DNA of 14,933 nt from Chloroflexota bacterium (lineage in GTDB: Bacteria; Chloroflexota; Anaerolineae; Promineifilales; Promineifilaceae): contig QQUD01000200.1 in assembly GCA_008501785.1 (NCBI GenBank), positions 1-14,933 on the forward strand, in the 5' to 3' direction. Positions 1 through 6,903 of this stretch are shown here, piece by piece. The translations under genes were made by a program, and so were the position numbers. Numbering within the stretch: the first letter of the stretch is position 1; every line of letters begins with the position of its first letter. The notes under the pieces are model-generated. The model saw only the letters and a program-made list of their open reading frames with translations. It was not told the DNA's origin and searched no databases.

Positions 1-29
1 GGCCAGGTTACGGCCTTTTCCCCCAACAG

Positions 30-1028
30 CTATTTCAAGCTTTGGCCATGTTGGAAACGGCCGTTTTCCACCCCACAAAGGTCCAACAATGTTGGCATTA
101 CATCCACATTCGCCGTTAGCTCCGGCACATCTTGACCCTGTGTTAAACCACCACCCGGCCAATGCAAGAAAAACGGAACCCGATGCCCACCCTCATAAGG
201 CGAACCCTTCACGCCGCGCATTCCCGCATTAAAACCGCCCGTGACAAACTCGTTTTGGTCCAGCGATGCGCCGCCAGACGTACCATTGTCACACATAAAA
301 ATCAGAATCGTATTGTCTGTCAAACCCAACGCATCAAGCTGCTGCCTCAGCAAGCCCACATGGTCATCAATATTTGAAATCATGCCATAGAAATTAGCTC
401 TGTCTTGATGTTCAACTTGCGCCACATACCGATCACTATAACTTCGGTCCACGATATAAGGCGAATGCGGCGCATTCGTGGTGATCATGCAAAAAAATGG
501 TTCATGCTGATGCCGTTCAATAAACTGCATCCCTTCCCGAAACCAAATATCGGTGCAATAACCACTAAACGGCGTCCATTCGCCATTAATCGCATAATGA
601 TCATCGTTGTAAGTGTTGCCCCAATAATCTGGCGTCTGTCCAATGCCACCACCGCCGTGACAAACCACATCCTGAAAGCCGCGATCTTGCGGACGATAGG
701 GATAGTTGTCACCTAAATGCCATTTGCCAAACAGCCCCGTGCAATACCCCGCCTCAGCCAGTGCATCTGCCAAACTCACCTCATCTCGCCGCAACAGCGA
801 ACGTCCGCCAACGGTATGCCAAACCCCTGTACTATTGTGGTAATGACCTGTGAATAAACCCGCACGCGTTGGCGCACATGTTGGCCCAACATGATAGTTT
901 GTCAGACGCACACTTTCTGCATAAAGTCGATCAATATGTGGGGTTTGAATGATTGGATTGCCGTGGCAGCCCAAATCCCCATACCCTTGATCATCCGTCA
1001 AAACAAATACAATATTAGGTTGACTCAT
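30..1028 (-). CDS. Type I (formylglycine) sulfatase, interrupted by an in-frame stop
   Basis: This gene encodes an alkaline-phosphatase-superfamily sulfatase that would remove sulfate esters, probably from a glycan. Visible family marks are the metal-binding D12-D13 in the N-terminal TDDQGYGD block, the formylglycine motif C51-A-P-T-R55, GKWH at 101-104, NAPH ending at H188, D247-N248 and K274. There is no signal peptide, so it should act in the cytoplasm. The ATG at 1028 follows a GGTG about 4 bases upstream. The frame ends after 332 residues at a TAG (32-30), right after GQSLK. Family members usually reach 450-500 residues and continue here with a short C-terminal subdomain. In the same frame beyond the TAG the sequence reads LLGEKAVTW up to the window edge, which looks like normal sulfatase continuation. 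I therefore infer a nonsense mutation, sequence error or TAG read-through rather than a natural end. The substrate cannot be told from the sequence; the neighbouring fucosidase suggests sulfated fucose glycans. Confidence 0.9.
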   Translation of the reverse strand: MSQPNIVFVLTDDQGYGDLGCHGNPIIQTPHIDRLYAESVRLTNYHVGPTCAPTRAGLFTGHYHNSTGVWHTVGGRSLLRRDEVSLADALAEAGYCTGLFGKWHLGDNYPYRPQDRGFQDVVCHGGGGIGQTPDYWGNTYNDDHYAINGEWTPFSGYCTDIWFREGMQFIERHQHEPFFCMITTNAPHSPYIVDRSYSDRYVAQVEHQDRANFYGMISNIDDHVGLLRQQLDALGLTDNTILIFMCDNGTSGGASLDQNEFVTGGFNAGMRGVKGSPYEGGHRVPFFLHWPGGGLTQGQDVPELTANVDVMPTLLDLCGVENGRFQHGQSLK

Positions 1029-1062
1029 AATTCACCAAAAGTGACATATAAAGACTCTTACT

Positions 1063-1128
1063 CGTGATCGTGATCGCCATTCGTGATCGTGATCGAAATT
1101 AATATCGATTACGATCACGATCACGAAT
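1063..1128. repeat. CGTGATCG direct and inverted repeats forming a hairpin
   Basis: The gap between the nucleotidyltransferase stop and the sulfatase start holds three copies of a CGTGATCGTGATCG unit. The first is at 1063-1076. The second, with ATT in front, is at 1079-1095, and its exact inverted copy is at 1112-1128. The last two form perfect 17-bp arms around a 16-base AT-rich loop. The unit is itself a tandem duplication of CGTGATCG. It lies just 5' of the sulfatase start on the transcript, so it could be a mobile intergenic repeat, a weak terminator/attenuator or a protein-binding site. There is no T-run on either side, so a classical intrinsic terminator is not supported. Confidence 0.75.
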
Positions 1129-1155
1129 AGGCAGTTCGGTTTTTAATTGATGCCT

Positions 1156-2031
1156 CTATTCGTCAATAACAACTGATAACGTTTCTTTCATTGCAGACAC
1201 GTGACGACCACCATTTGCCTCACGAACAAGCTGCATCACCTCATCAATCAGCGCTACAACTGCGTCATACTGCTTGCTTAGGACATCGTTACCATATTCG
1301 GGAAATAAAATAGCCTCTGTGCGCTCTGCAAAGTTGTCAGGCTTGATGTCAAACTCAGCCACGTAGTGCAAATTATTGCCATCACCCACATAGTAAGTCT
1401 TGTTCAGTGCAAACAAAATCTGCATCATATCTTGCACCAATCGGGCTGAAATGCTGGCCAAAAACACTTTATCACCACGCTCGACTTTGTTTCGATAATG
1501 GTAATCAGGTCGCCAGTGGGTAAGTGATTTCATATATTTTTTGATGATGGCGTCTTGCAAAACTTGTGGATAGGGTGTCAGTTTGGCTTGCCATGCAGCA
1601 ATGATGCCATTGGGATCATCCACGATGATTTGGTTGGTGAGGTCGGTGAGCAAATGATAGCCCCACAGGGTCCAGACGATGGGTAACGGCCGTATTTCAC
1701 CCCTTAACCACCCAGCCAACTGCGCATCCACATCCCGAATCGTGCGCGGCCAAACATAATCAATCTCAATCCCTTTCTCACGCCACTTATCAACCGCTTG
1801 GCTAAACACCTGCCACGCTTCCGTCTCTGTAAATTTAGATGCGCCCACAATTTCGTCACAGAAAAGGCGGAAATCAATATCCGACCAATTATCAGTCGTC
1901 CGCTTGCCCCGCGATCCACCAATTGACACAGCACAACGACCTTTCCCTAACGCCTTAATCAACGGCAAACATTCATCAATTGCAGCCTGTACATTGGGGT
2001 CTTGATGTTTTTGATTCATACTTTTTTCCAT
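1156..2031 (-). CDS. Nucleotidyltransferase-domain protein (Pol-beta/aminoglycoside adenylyltransferase fold)
   Basis: The product (291 residues from the chosen start) has the core signature of the Pol-beta nucleotidyltransferase superfamily: G38-G39-S40 followed by D51-x-D53, the metal-binding pair, in the segment SIGGSRGKRT...SDIDFRLF. The rest is a helical C-terminal region of a kind common in stand-alone DUF4037-like or antibiotic-type nucleotidyltransferases. The nucleotide acceptor is unknown and I do not assign resistance. I chose the ATG at 2031 (MEKSMNQ) because GGAGG lies 9 bases upstream; that GGAGG is part of the intergenic palindrome at 2037-2086. An in-frame ATG further up (2070) would translate through that palindrome and is unlikely. 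A third candidate, MNQ at 2019, has no visible ribosome site. Its place between a reductase and a sulfatase gives no clear functional link. Confidence 0.8.
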   Translation of the reverse strand: MEKSMNQKHQDPNVQAAIDECLPLIKALGKGRCAVSIGGSRGKRTTDNWSDIDFRLFCDEIVGASKFTETEAWQVFSQAVDKWREKGIEIDYVWPRTIRDVDAQLAGWLRGEIRPLPIVWTLWGYHLLTDLTNQIIVDDPNGIIAAWQAKLTPYPQVLQDAIIKKYMKSLTHWRPDYHYRNKVERGDKVFLASISARLVQDMMQILFALNKTYYVGDGNNLHYVAEFDIKPDNFAERTEAILFPEYGNDVLSKQYDAVVALIDEVMQLVREANGGRHVSAMKETLSVVIDE

Positions 2032-2036
2032 TGGAT

Positions 2037-2086
2037 ATAACCTCCCGGAGGTGCAAGGCAAAGATGCCACACCTCCGGGAGGTTAT
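2037..2086. repeat. CCTCCGGGAGG intergenic palindrome, copy 1
   Basis: Perfect 17-bp inverted arms (2037-2053 and 2070-2086; core ACCTCCCGGAGGT) enclose a 16-base loop that itself contains a GGCA/TGCC mini-stem. The element fills nearly the whole gap between the aldo/keto reductase stop (2090) and the nucleotidyltransferase start (2031). On the transcript its last arm ends in GGGAGGTTAT, giving the nucleotidyltransferase a GGAGG Shine-Dalgarno sequence at about 9-base spacing. Confidence 0.85.
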
Positions 2087-2089
2087 AGT

Positions 2090-3099
2090 CTAATTTCGAT
2101 AACCACGTTCAATTTGATCGTACGGATACGGCAGCGGTTTATCGCTGGCCTCAGTTAACCGTCCCATCTGCTCATCCGTTAACGACCAGCCACTAGCGCC
2201 AAGATTGCTTTCCAGATGTGCCATCGTTCGCGCCGCAATAATCGGAGCCGTGATGCCAGGACGCTGAATCAACCAGCGGAGAGCAACCTGCGCTGGCGCT
2301 TTATCCGCTTCTTCAGCAATCTCGTGCAGCGTGTCCAGCAGATTCCAGGTGTGTTCCGTGTCATAATCACTAAACGTCTCACCCCAGCCGCGTTCCTCAG
2401 CCATTTCCACACGACCGCCTTCCAGCGGTTTGGTCTGGTCATGCCTCGTTTATACTTGCCACTCAACCAGCCACCACGCAGCGGACTCCAGGGGATAATG
2501 CCAACACCTTCAATTTGGCACAGCTCCACCAATTCCCACTCAATGGATCGATCCATCAAATTGTACAAAGGCTGCAAACAGATAAACGGTTCCCAACCCA
2601 AATAGCGGCTCATATCAAGCGCCTTTTGCAACTGCCAGCCATTAAAATTGCTGGCTCCGATATAGCGCACCTTGCCGCTTTTAACCAAACCATCTAAGGT
2701 GCTCAACGTTTCTTCTAGCGGCGTCGCATTATCCCAGGCATGAACCTGATACAGGTCAATGTAATCTGTTTTCAAACGACGCAAACTGTCTTCAACACCT
2801 TTCAAAATGTGATGGCGACTCAACCCCACATCATTTTGTCCTTTCCCAGCGGGATAACGAACTTTTGTAGCAAGGATCACCTGATCACGCGTTTGTCCCT
2901 TCAGCCAATTTCCCACAATCGTTTCAGATCGACCCTCTGAATAAACATCGGCCGTATCAATAAAATTGGCCCCCGCATCGACAAATTTATCTAAGATTTT
3001 ATGCCCATCTTCTTCTGTTGTTGTCCAGCCAAACGTCATTGCTCCCAAACAAAGCTCGCTGACTTTCAGCCCGGTTTTACCCAAAAATCGATATTCCAT
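2090..3099 (-). pseudogene. Aldo/keto reductase, frameshifted
   Basis: This is an NAD(P)H-dependent aldo/keto reductase of the bacterial oxidoreductase type. The N-terminal part (3099 down to about 2430) carries the full catalytic tetrad: D48, Y53 (FIDTADVY), K79 (ILATK) and H120 (YQVH). After KYKRGMT the frame drifts into unrelated sequence ([10 protein letters not shown] and on). The expected continuation, [17 protein letters not shown] through the cofactor-binding C-terminus to ERGYRN, is in another frame and stops at 2090. Restoring one base near 2427-2434 joins the halves into about 336 residues, the usual family length. It is therefore a recent one-base deletion or a sequencing error. 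The start at 3099 has GGGAGG upstream at good spacing. The gene follows the epimerase in the same direction; an oxidoreductase acting on the sugar released by the fucosidase is a plausible but unproven role. Confidence 0.88.
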
Positions 3100-3156
3100 A
3101 TCATCCTCCCGCTTTTACAAAAGCCCCTAAGGGTTTGTTCCAAAACATTTAGGCAT

Positions 3157-3189
3157 AACCTCCCGGAGGTGCTGCACCTCCGGGAGGTT
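3157..3189. repeat. CCTCCGGGAGG intergenic palindrome, copy 2
   Basis: Perfect 16-bp arms, AACCTCCCGGAGGTGC at 3157-3172 and its inverse at 3174-3189, are separated by one base. It sits 4 bases after the stop of the epimerase gene and 58 bases before the aldo/keto reductase start. In this gap the reductase uses its own GGGAGG near 3108 rather than the one in the palindrome. The hairpin is GC-rich but has no T-run after it. Confidence 0.85.
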
Positions 3190-3193
3190 GGTG

Positions 3194-4027
3194 TCACTGG
3201 TCGCGCCAGAAATATTGCGGATTGTAGCCCAGCATTTTGCGTGCTTTATCAATAGACAACAGCGTTTCAAACTCCCCGGTCCCTTCACGAAGAGGTACGT
3301 CAGGGAAAACCTCAGCCATCAGTTCGCTGTTGGGGCGATTCATCACCGTATCGGCTGCGGCAATAATGAATGCTTCTGCACCTTCAATATCCGCTTCGAG
3401 TCCTAAACGGCAGCTTTGCGCCACATCCCGCGCATCCACATAGCCCCACAGGTTCCACTTGCGAATCATTGCATCATCGTTATAGCCAGGGAAGTTTTGG
3501 TAATCATGCGGCTCCATGATGTTTGATATGCGCAAGCCCACAAATGGAATGCCGCTCCAGCGATTAAACTGCCGTGCCATTTCCTCGCTCAACACCTTTG
3601 AAATAGCGTAGCTAGTTTCTGGATAGAGAGGATGCTCCTCATCAATCGGCGCGTAAGCTGGCTGCTCTCGGTCAAATGGCAACCCCAAGGTGGTTTCACT
3701 CGATGCCCACACAACGCGCTTCAGCTTCAACATCGTCGCCGCGCTGAAAACGTTGTAGGTGCTCAACATATTGACCTCAAATGTGACAGCGTCAGATTTC
3801 AAAAATGGCGCTGGGATAGCTGCCAAGTGAATGACTGCATCTGCATCTTTTAATGCTTCAATGGTCTGGCCTAGATCGGTCAAATCGATATTGAGGTATG
3901 GTGCAATGGGGTCTGATGATGGCACAATATCGACATTTAAAACATCATATCCATGCTCTAGCATGTCGCACACAACTGCCCGACCTGCTTTTCCGCTCCC
4001 CCCGGTAACAACAATCTTTTTCAACAT
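3194..4027 (-). CDS. NAD-dependent epimerase/dehydratase (extended SDR)
   Basis: The 277-residue product is a short-chain dehydrogenase/reductase of the NAD-dependent epimerase/dehydratase family. It shows the Rossmann motif TGGSGKAG at 8-15, an acidic residue at the end of the second strand (D33, favouring NAD over NADP), HLAA at 67-70, a catalytic serine at S109 or S110 in WASSE, and the catalytic pair Y140-x3-K144. The C-terminal sugar-binding half is short, as in small sugar dehydrogenases such as uronate dehydrogenase. Lying between a GH29 fucosidase and an aldo/keto reductase, it probably oxidises or epimerises a released sugar, but the substrate cannot be read from the sequence. The ATG at 4027 has only a weak GAG upstream. 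The gap to the fucosidase stop is 134 bp and holds a paired-hairpin repeat. Confidence 0.88.
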   Translation of the reverse strand: MLKKIVVTGGSGKAGRAVVCDMLEHGYDVLNVDIVPSSDPIAPYLNIDLTDLGQTIEALKDADAVIHLAAIPAPFLKSDAVTFEVNMLSTYNVFSAATMLKLKRVVWASSETTLGLPFDREQPAYAPIDEEHPLYPETSYAISKVLSEEMARQFNRWSGIPFVGLRISNIMEPHDYQNFPGYNDDAMIRKWNLWGYVDARDVAQSCRLGLEADIEGAEAFIIAAADTVMNRPNSELMAEVFPDVPLREGTGEFETLLSIDKARKMLGYNPQYFWRDQ

Positions 4028-4069
4028 AATATTTTTCTCATATAAGTAAAAATTAATAGCTTTTCAATC

Positions 4070-4137
4070 TGTCATTCCCGCGCAGGCGGGAATCCACCCC
4101 ATTAAAAAGATGGATTCCTGCCTACGCAGGAATGACA
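4070..4137. repeat. Paired-hairpin (REPIN-like) element, copy 1
   Basis: Two 27-base units in inverted orientation, 4070-4096 and 4111-4137, are separated by 14 bases. Each unit begins TGTCATTCC and is itself a small hairpin. The left unit has stem ATTCCCGC/GCGGGAAT and the right one ATTCCTGC/GCAGGAAT. The TGTCATTCCCGC family is common as intergenic repeats in environmental bacteria. The element lies in the gap between the fucosidase stop and the epimerase start. Confidence 0.85.
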
Positions 4138-4161
4138 AAACCATGATTACTTTGTTAATGC

Positions 4162-5613
4162 TTAATCAAGCACAATTTTTAAGGTGAATGCGTGTTCGCA
4201 GGGTTTCTCAGTCGGTGTTTGCACGGTTAGCCCTGCGGCGTCTTGGGACCATTCGAGTGTGCCATTTGCGCCAAGCATGGTGATTTCGGCGATCTGCTCG
4301 GCTTTGATGTCGCTGTCGGAGCCGAATGAGGTGATGGTGGCTTTGCCATCTTCCGGCCAGGCCAGCAGGGTTGCGTACATCACGTTTTCTTTGGTGGTAA
4401 AGCGGATGTCCTGGCTAGTGAAAGGCTCCCGTTTTGTGTCGGTGAAGCCGCCTTCTAAAACTTCGGTTGGCCCTTCGCCATACGTTTTCCATGGACGTGT
4501 GTCGTAAATAGCTTCACCATTCACAGACAGCCATTTACCGATGTCGCGCAAGATTTCTTGTTCGGGTTCTGGAATGGTGCCATCAGGTTTTGGCCCAATA
4601 TTGAGCAGCAGCGCCCCATTTTTACTCACAATGTCTACCAGATCACCGACGATGCTGTGCGAGGTTTTGTAATCTTGCTCGGTGACGTAGCTCCATGAAT
4701 TTTTGGAAACGGACGTGTCGGTTTGCCAGAAATAGGGGCGGACATCGTTGAGCTGACCACGTTCTACGTCGAAAACGGCCGTTTCTTTCGGATACGTCTC
4801 ATTTTTATAATTAATGGCCACACCCTTGTCCCATTCCAATCCCCGGTTGTAATAGTACGAAGCAAATTTTTGCACGTAGGGTTGGAAAACAATTTGCTCA
4901 ATCCACCAATCAAACCAAACCAACTGCGGCTGATATTTGTCCACTAGCTCACAGGTACGTGCCAACCAATCTTCCAAGAATTTGGCATCTGGACGCGGTT
5001 CCCAATCTCGGTTCTTCCAACCTTCTGCACTGTGGCGCGGTCCGGTTTTAGGCGGACCGTAAAAATCGGCATACTCTGGGTCTTGCACATCCGAATCGTA
5101 TTCGAGGCCGCCGTTGAAGAACCACCAATGTTCAGCACGATGTGTCGAAACACCAAATACCATGTCTAAGGCACGTGTTGCCTTCGCCAGTTCGCCAACA
5201 ATATCTTGTTTAGGTCCCATTTTGGCAGCATTCCATTCGGTCAGTTCAGAATCGTACATAGGAAAACCGTCATGATGTTCGGCTACCGGCACGACAAATT
5301 TGGCACCTGCTTCCTTAAATAGCGCGGCCCATTCTTTGGCATCAAATTTTTCGGCCTTGAACATGGGGATGAAATCTTTGTACCCAAATTCGGTATGTGG
5401 CCCCCAATTTTCAAGGTGATGTTTGTACTCTTTGGACTCTTTGACATACATGTTGCGAGCATACCATTCGTTGCCAAAGGCAGGCACGCAGTAGGGACCC
5501 CAATGGATGAAAATGCCAAATTTTGCATCCATGTACCATTCGGGTACGGTGTAATTAACGAGGGATTCCCAGGTTGGTTCAAATTTTTCTGTACGATTAT
5601 TTTCTTGTTGCAT
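4162..5613 (-). CDS. GH29 alpha-L-fucosidase
   Basis: The 483-residue product is a glycoside hydrolase family 29 alpha-L-fucosidase, a retaining enzyme that releases terminal L-fucose from glycans. Family marks, numbered from the chosen start, are FGIFIHWG with H37-W38, the VAEHHDGF block around 110-117, and the strand LVWFDWW whose D235 fits the catalytic nucleophile. A beta-sandwich-like C-terminal domain (after about residue 360) follows the (beta/alpha)8 catalytic part. There is no signal peptide, so the enzyme should work in the cytoplasm on imported oligosaccharides. I chose the ATG at 5613 because GAGG sits 6 bases before it; the frame could be extended seven codons to a TTG at 5634, but that would swallow the ribosome site. 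The acid/base residue is poorly conserved in this family and I do not assign it. Confidence 0.93.
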   Translation of the reverse strand: MQQENNRTEKFEPTWESLVNYTVPEWYMDAKFGIFIHWGPYCVPAFGNEWYARNMYVKESKEYKHHLENWGPHTEFGYKDFIPMFKAEKFDAKEWAALFKEAGAKFVVPVAEHHDGFPMYDSELTEWNAAKMGPKQDIVGELAKATRALDMVFGVSTHRAEHWWFFNGGLEYDSDVQDPEYADFYGPPKTGPRHSAEGWKNRDWEPRPDAKFLEDWLARTCELVDKYQPQLVWFDWWIEQIVFQPYVQKFASYYYNRGLEWDKGVAINYKNETYPKETAVFDVERGQLNDVRPYFWQTDTSVSKNSWSYVTEQDYKTSHSIVGDLVDIVSKNGALLLNIGPKPDGTIPEPEQEILRDIGKWLSVNGEAIYDTRPWKTYGEGPTEVLEGGFTDTKREPFTSQDIRFTTKENVMYATLLAWPEDGKATITSFGSDSDIKAEQIAEITMLGANGTLEWSQDAAGLTVQTPTEKPCEHAFTLKIVLD

Positions 5614-5949
5614 ATTCTTCCTCTTTTTATTCAAAAAAGCGGTGTCCCAAAATGAAATTTGGGTTTGCCAGAATCAAACATGTTTATGGAAGTTAAATAA
5701 ATAATCAGGTAATAGAAAACTACAAAATGTGGCCCTGTCATTCCCGCGCAGGCGGGAATCTACTCGACTACGTCATGGATTCCCGCCTGCGCGGGAATGA
5801 CAAGTTCCCTATTACCGTTTTATTTTCTTAACGTTCATAAACATGTTTTCAGAGCATTAGACGTCGAATTCATTCGATGTCGGTTTGGTGTAACTTGTTT
5901 ATATTGACCTTAGACTTTTGAAGGTTAAAAAACTTCAAAAGCCTGATTG
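5614..5949. other. 336-bp gene-free gap, mostly inverted repeats
   Basis: This gap between the propeller gene stop and the fucosidase start holds no credible gene. It contains the large inverted repeat at 5676-5848 and two smaller ones. A 9-bp stem (5915-5923 with 5933-5941, loop containing TTTTTT on the transcript) lies just after the propeller stop and may be a weak transcription end. A near-perfect 9-bp stem lies at 5860-5868/5873-5881. Nearer the fucosidase, CCCAAA/TTTGGG arms at 5646-5663 could be an operator. I could not place a convincing -35/-10 promoter, though this is the most likely place for one in the carbohydrate block. Confidence 0.55.
5676..5848. repeat. 173-bp inverted-repeat element containing a paired hairpin (REPIN-like copy 2)
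   Basis: The inner part is a perfect 25-bp inverted pair of TGTCATTCCCGC-type units (5736-5760 and 5778-5802). Outside them the flanks are also inverted copies: 5676-5721 against 5803-5848, 46 bases each, 37 of which pair by hand alignment without gaps. The outermost 13 bases (AAACATGTTTATG and its inverse) pair perfectly. The only asymmetry is a 14-base insertion at 5722-5735. The whole could fold into one long hairpin, and it resembles a small MITE-like element. Confidence 0.8.
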
Positions 5950-6897
5950 TTACAATTCAATTTTTCTGCTGAGAATGTTTCCAGTTGTCAACCCCACGAT
6001 TAATGGAACGTCTGCCCTAATTCCTTCAGGGGCAGCAATTGTTGCTAAATGTTTTTCGGCGGTGATGTTAAGTGGGCATGGCTGCCAGGATTGGCCGCCA
6101 TCTGGGGAAAAGTAGGGGGCATCGTCGTTTAGGACGAGCAGGTTGGTTAAGTCAGATGCGCTTAAAATGGTGCTGATGTGTCCATCAAGGACGTTTTCGC
6201 CGAGACGGAGCCATGTTTTGCCCTGGTCGGATGAGGTGTAGAGTCCTTGCTCGGTGCCGATGAATAAATTTTCACCATCATTCACCACAGCCAAACTCAG
6301 AACCGGCTCAAACCCAATCGGCAGCGCTACCTCGCGCCACGCCCGTCCGCCATTTGTGCTGCGGAACAGACCGCTCTCCGTACCTGCAAACACCGTCTCA
6401 TCGGTGGCAAAATCGGGCGAGATACCCAGGCACATGACGCGCATATCCAGCAAGCCAAAATTCCAGGCCGACCACGTTTTGCCCCGATCTGCGGATCGGT
6501 AGATGCCATCTTCCAGCGTCGCCGCCAACAGTACGCCATCATGCAAATAATTTGGCGAAATAACTAGCGCTGATACCGCCGGGGGCGGTGTGCCTAACAG
6601 CGCCACCTGCCAGGTTTCGCCACCATTAATCGACCGCAAAACGCCCCCAGGCGCACCGGCAAACACAGTTTGATCGGTGGCAAACTCAGGGGAAAGTAAA
6701 ACTGATGTCGTTGCCAATGGTTCCGCAAGGTTCAAAGAGGCAAAGGCATATTGCCAGCTTTCTCCGCCGTCATCAGAACGATACAGACCCGTTTGACGAG
6801 CCGCAAAACAGACACCATCTTGTTGGAATGTGGGCGATACGGCAATGGCATACACATAATCTTGATTCGCTGCTACTTGTGATTCACTCATATTCAT
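5950..6897 (-). CDS. BNR/Asp-box beta-propeller protein (sortilin/sialidase-like repeats)
   Basis: The 315-residue product is built almost wholly of about 45-residue repeats of the form SPxFxxDxTVFAGTxxGLFRSTxGGxxW. Six Asp boxes (SxDxGxxW type) lie at 41-48, 89-96, 135-142, 180-187, 222-229 and 264-271, and a last strand pair at 295-311 could close a seventh blade. Such proteins form beta-propellers that bind ligands or partners; there are no sialidase catalytic residues that I can recognise. No signal peptide or membrane segment is present, so it is probably cytoplasmic. The start at 6897 lies 6 bp after the stop of the chaperonin gene, with a GGAG inside the end of that gene, so the two are surely co-transcribed and probably translationally coupled. 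ATG 6891 is an alternative start two codons in. The function is unknown. Confidence 0.85.
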   Translation of the reverse strand: MNMSESQVAANQDYVYAIAVSPTFQQDGVCFAARQTGLYRSDDGGESWQYAFASLNLAEPLATTSVLLSPEFATDQTVFAGAPGGVLRSINGGETWQVALLGTPPPAVSALVISPNYLHDGVLLAATLEDGIYRSADRGKTWSAWNFGLLDMRVMCLGISPDFATDETVFAGTESGLFRSTNGGRAWREVALPIGFEPVLSLAVVNDGENLFIGTEQGLYTSSDQGKTWLRLGENVLDGHISTILSASDLTNLLVLNDDAPYFSPDGGQSWQPCPLNITAEKHLATIAAPEGIRADVPLIVGLTTGNILSRKIEL

Positions 6898-6903
6898 AAT
6901 CGT

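Noticed and set aside
1156..2031. Aminoglycoside or lincosamide resistance gene.
   Set aside because: Only the general nucleotidyltransferase core is visible; nothing specific to a resistance family can be recognised.
2032..2070. Upstream start (ATG 2070) for the nucleotidyltransferase.
   Set aside because: It lies inside the palindromic repeat and would translate through the GGAGG that serves the ATG at 2031.
2216..2605. Plus-strand frame of 129 codons across the aldo/keto reductase.
   Set aside because: It is antisense to conserved reductase sequence, low in recognisable protein features, and explained by the opposite-strand coding pattern.
5915..5941. Intrinsic terminator after the propeller gene.
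   Set aside because: The stem is AT-rich and the T-run lies in the loop, not after the stem, so it is noted only as a weak possibility.
1029..5949. Multiple inverted and direct repeats considered as a CRISPR array or integron.
   Set aside because: Units are few, far apart and palindromic; there are no regularly spaced spacers, cas genes, integrase or attC-like sites.
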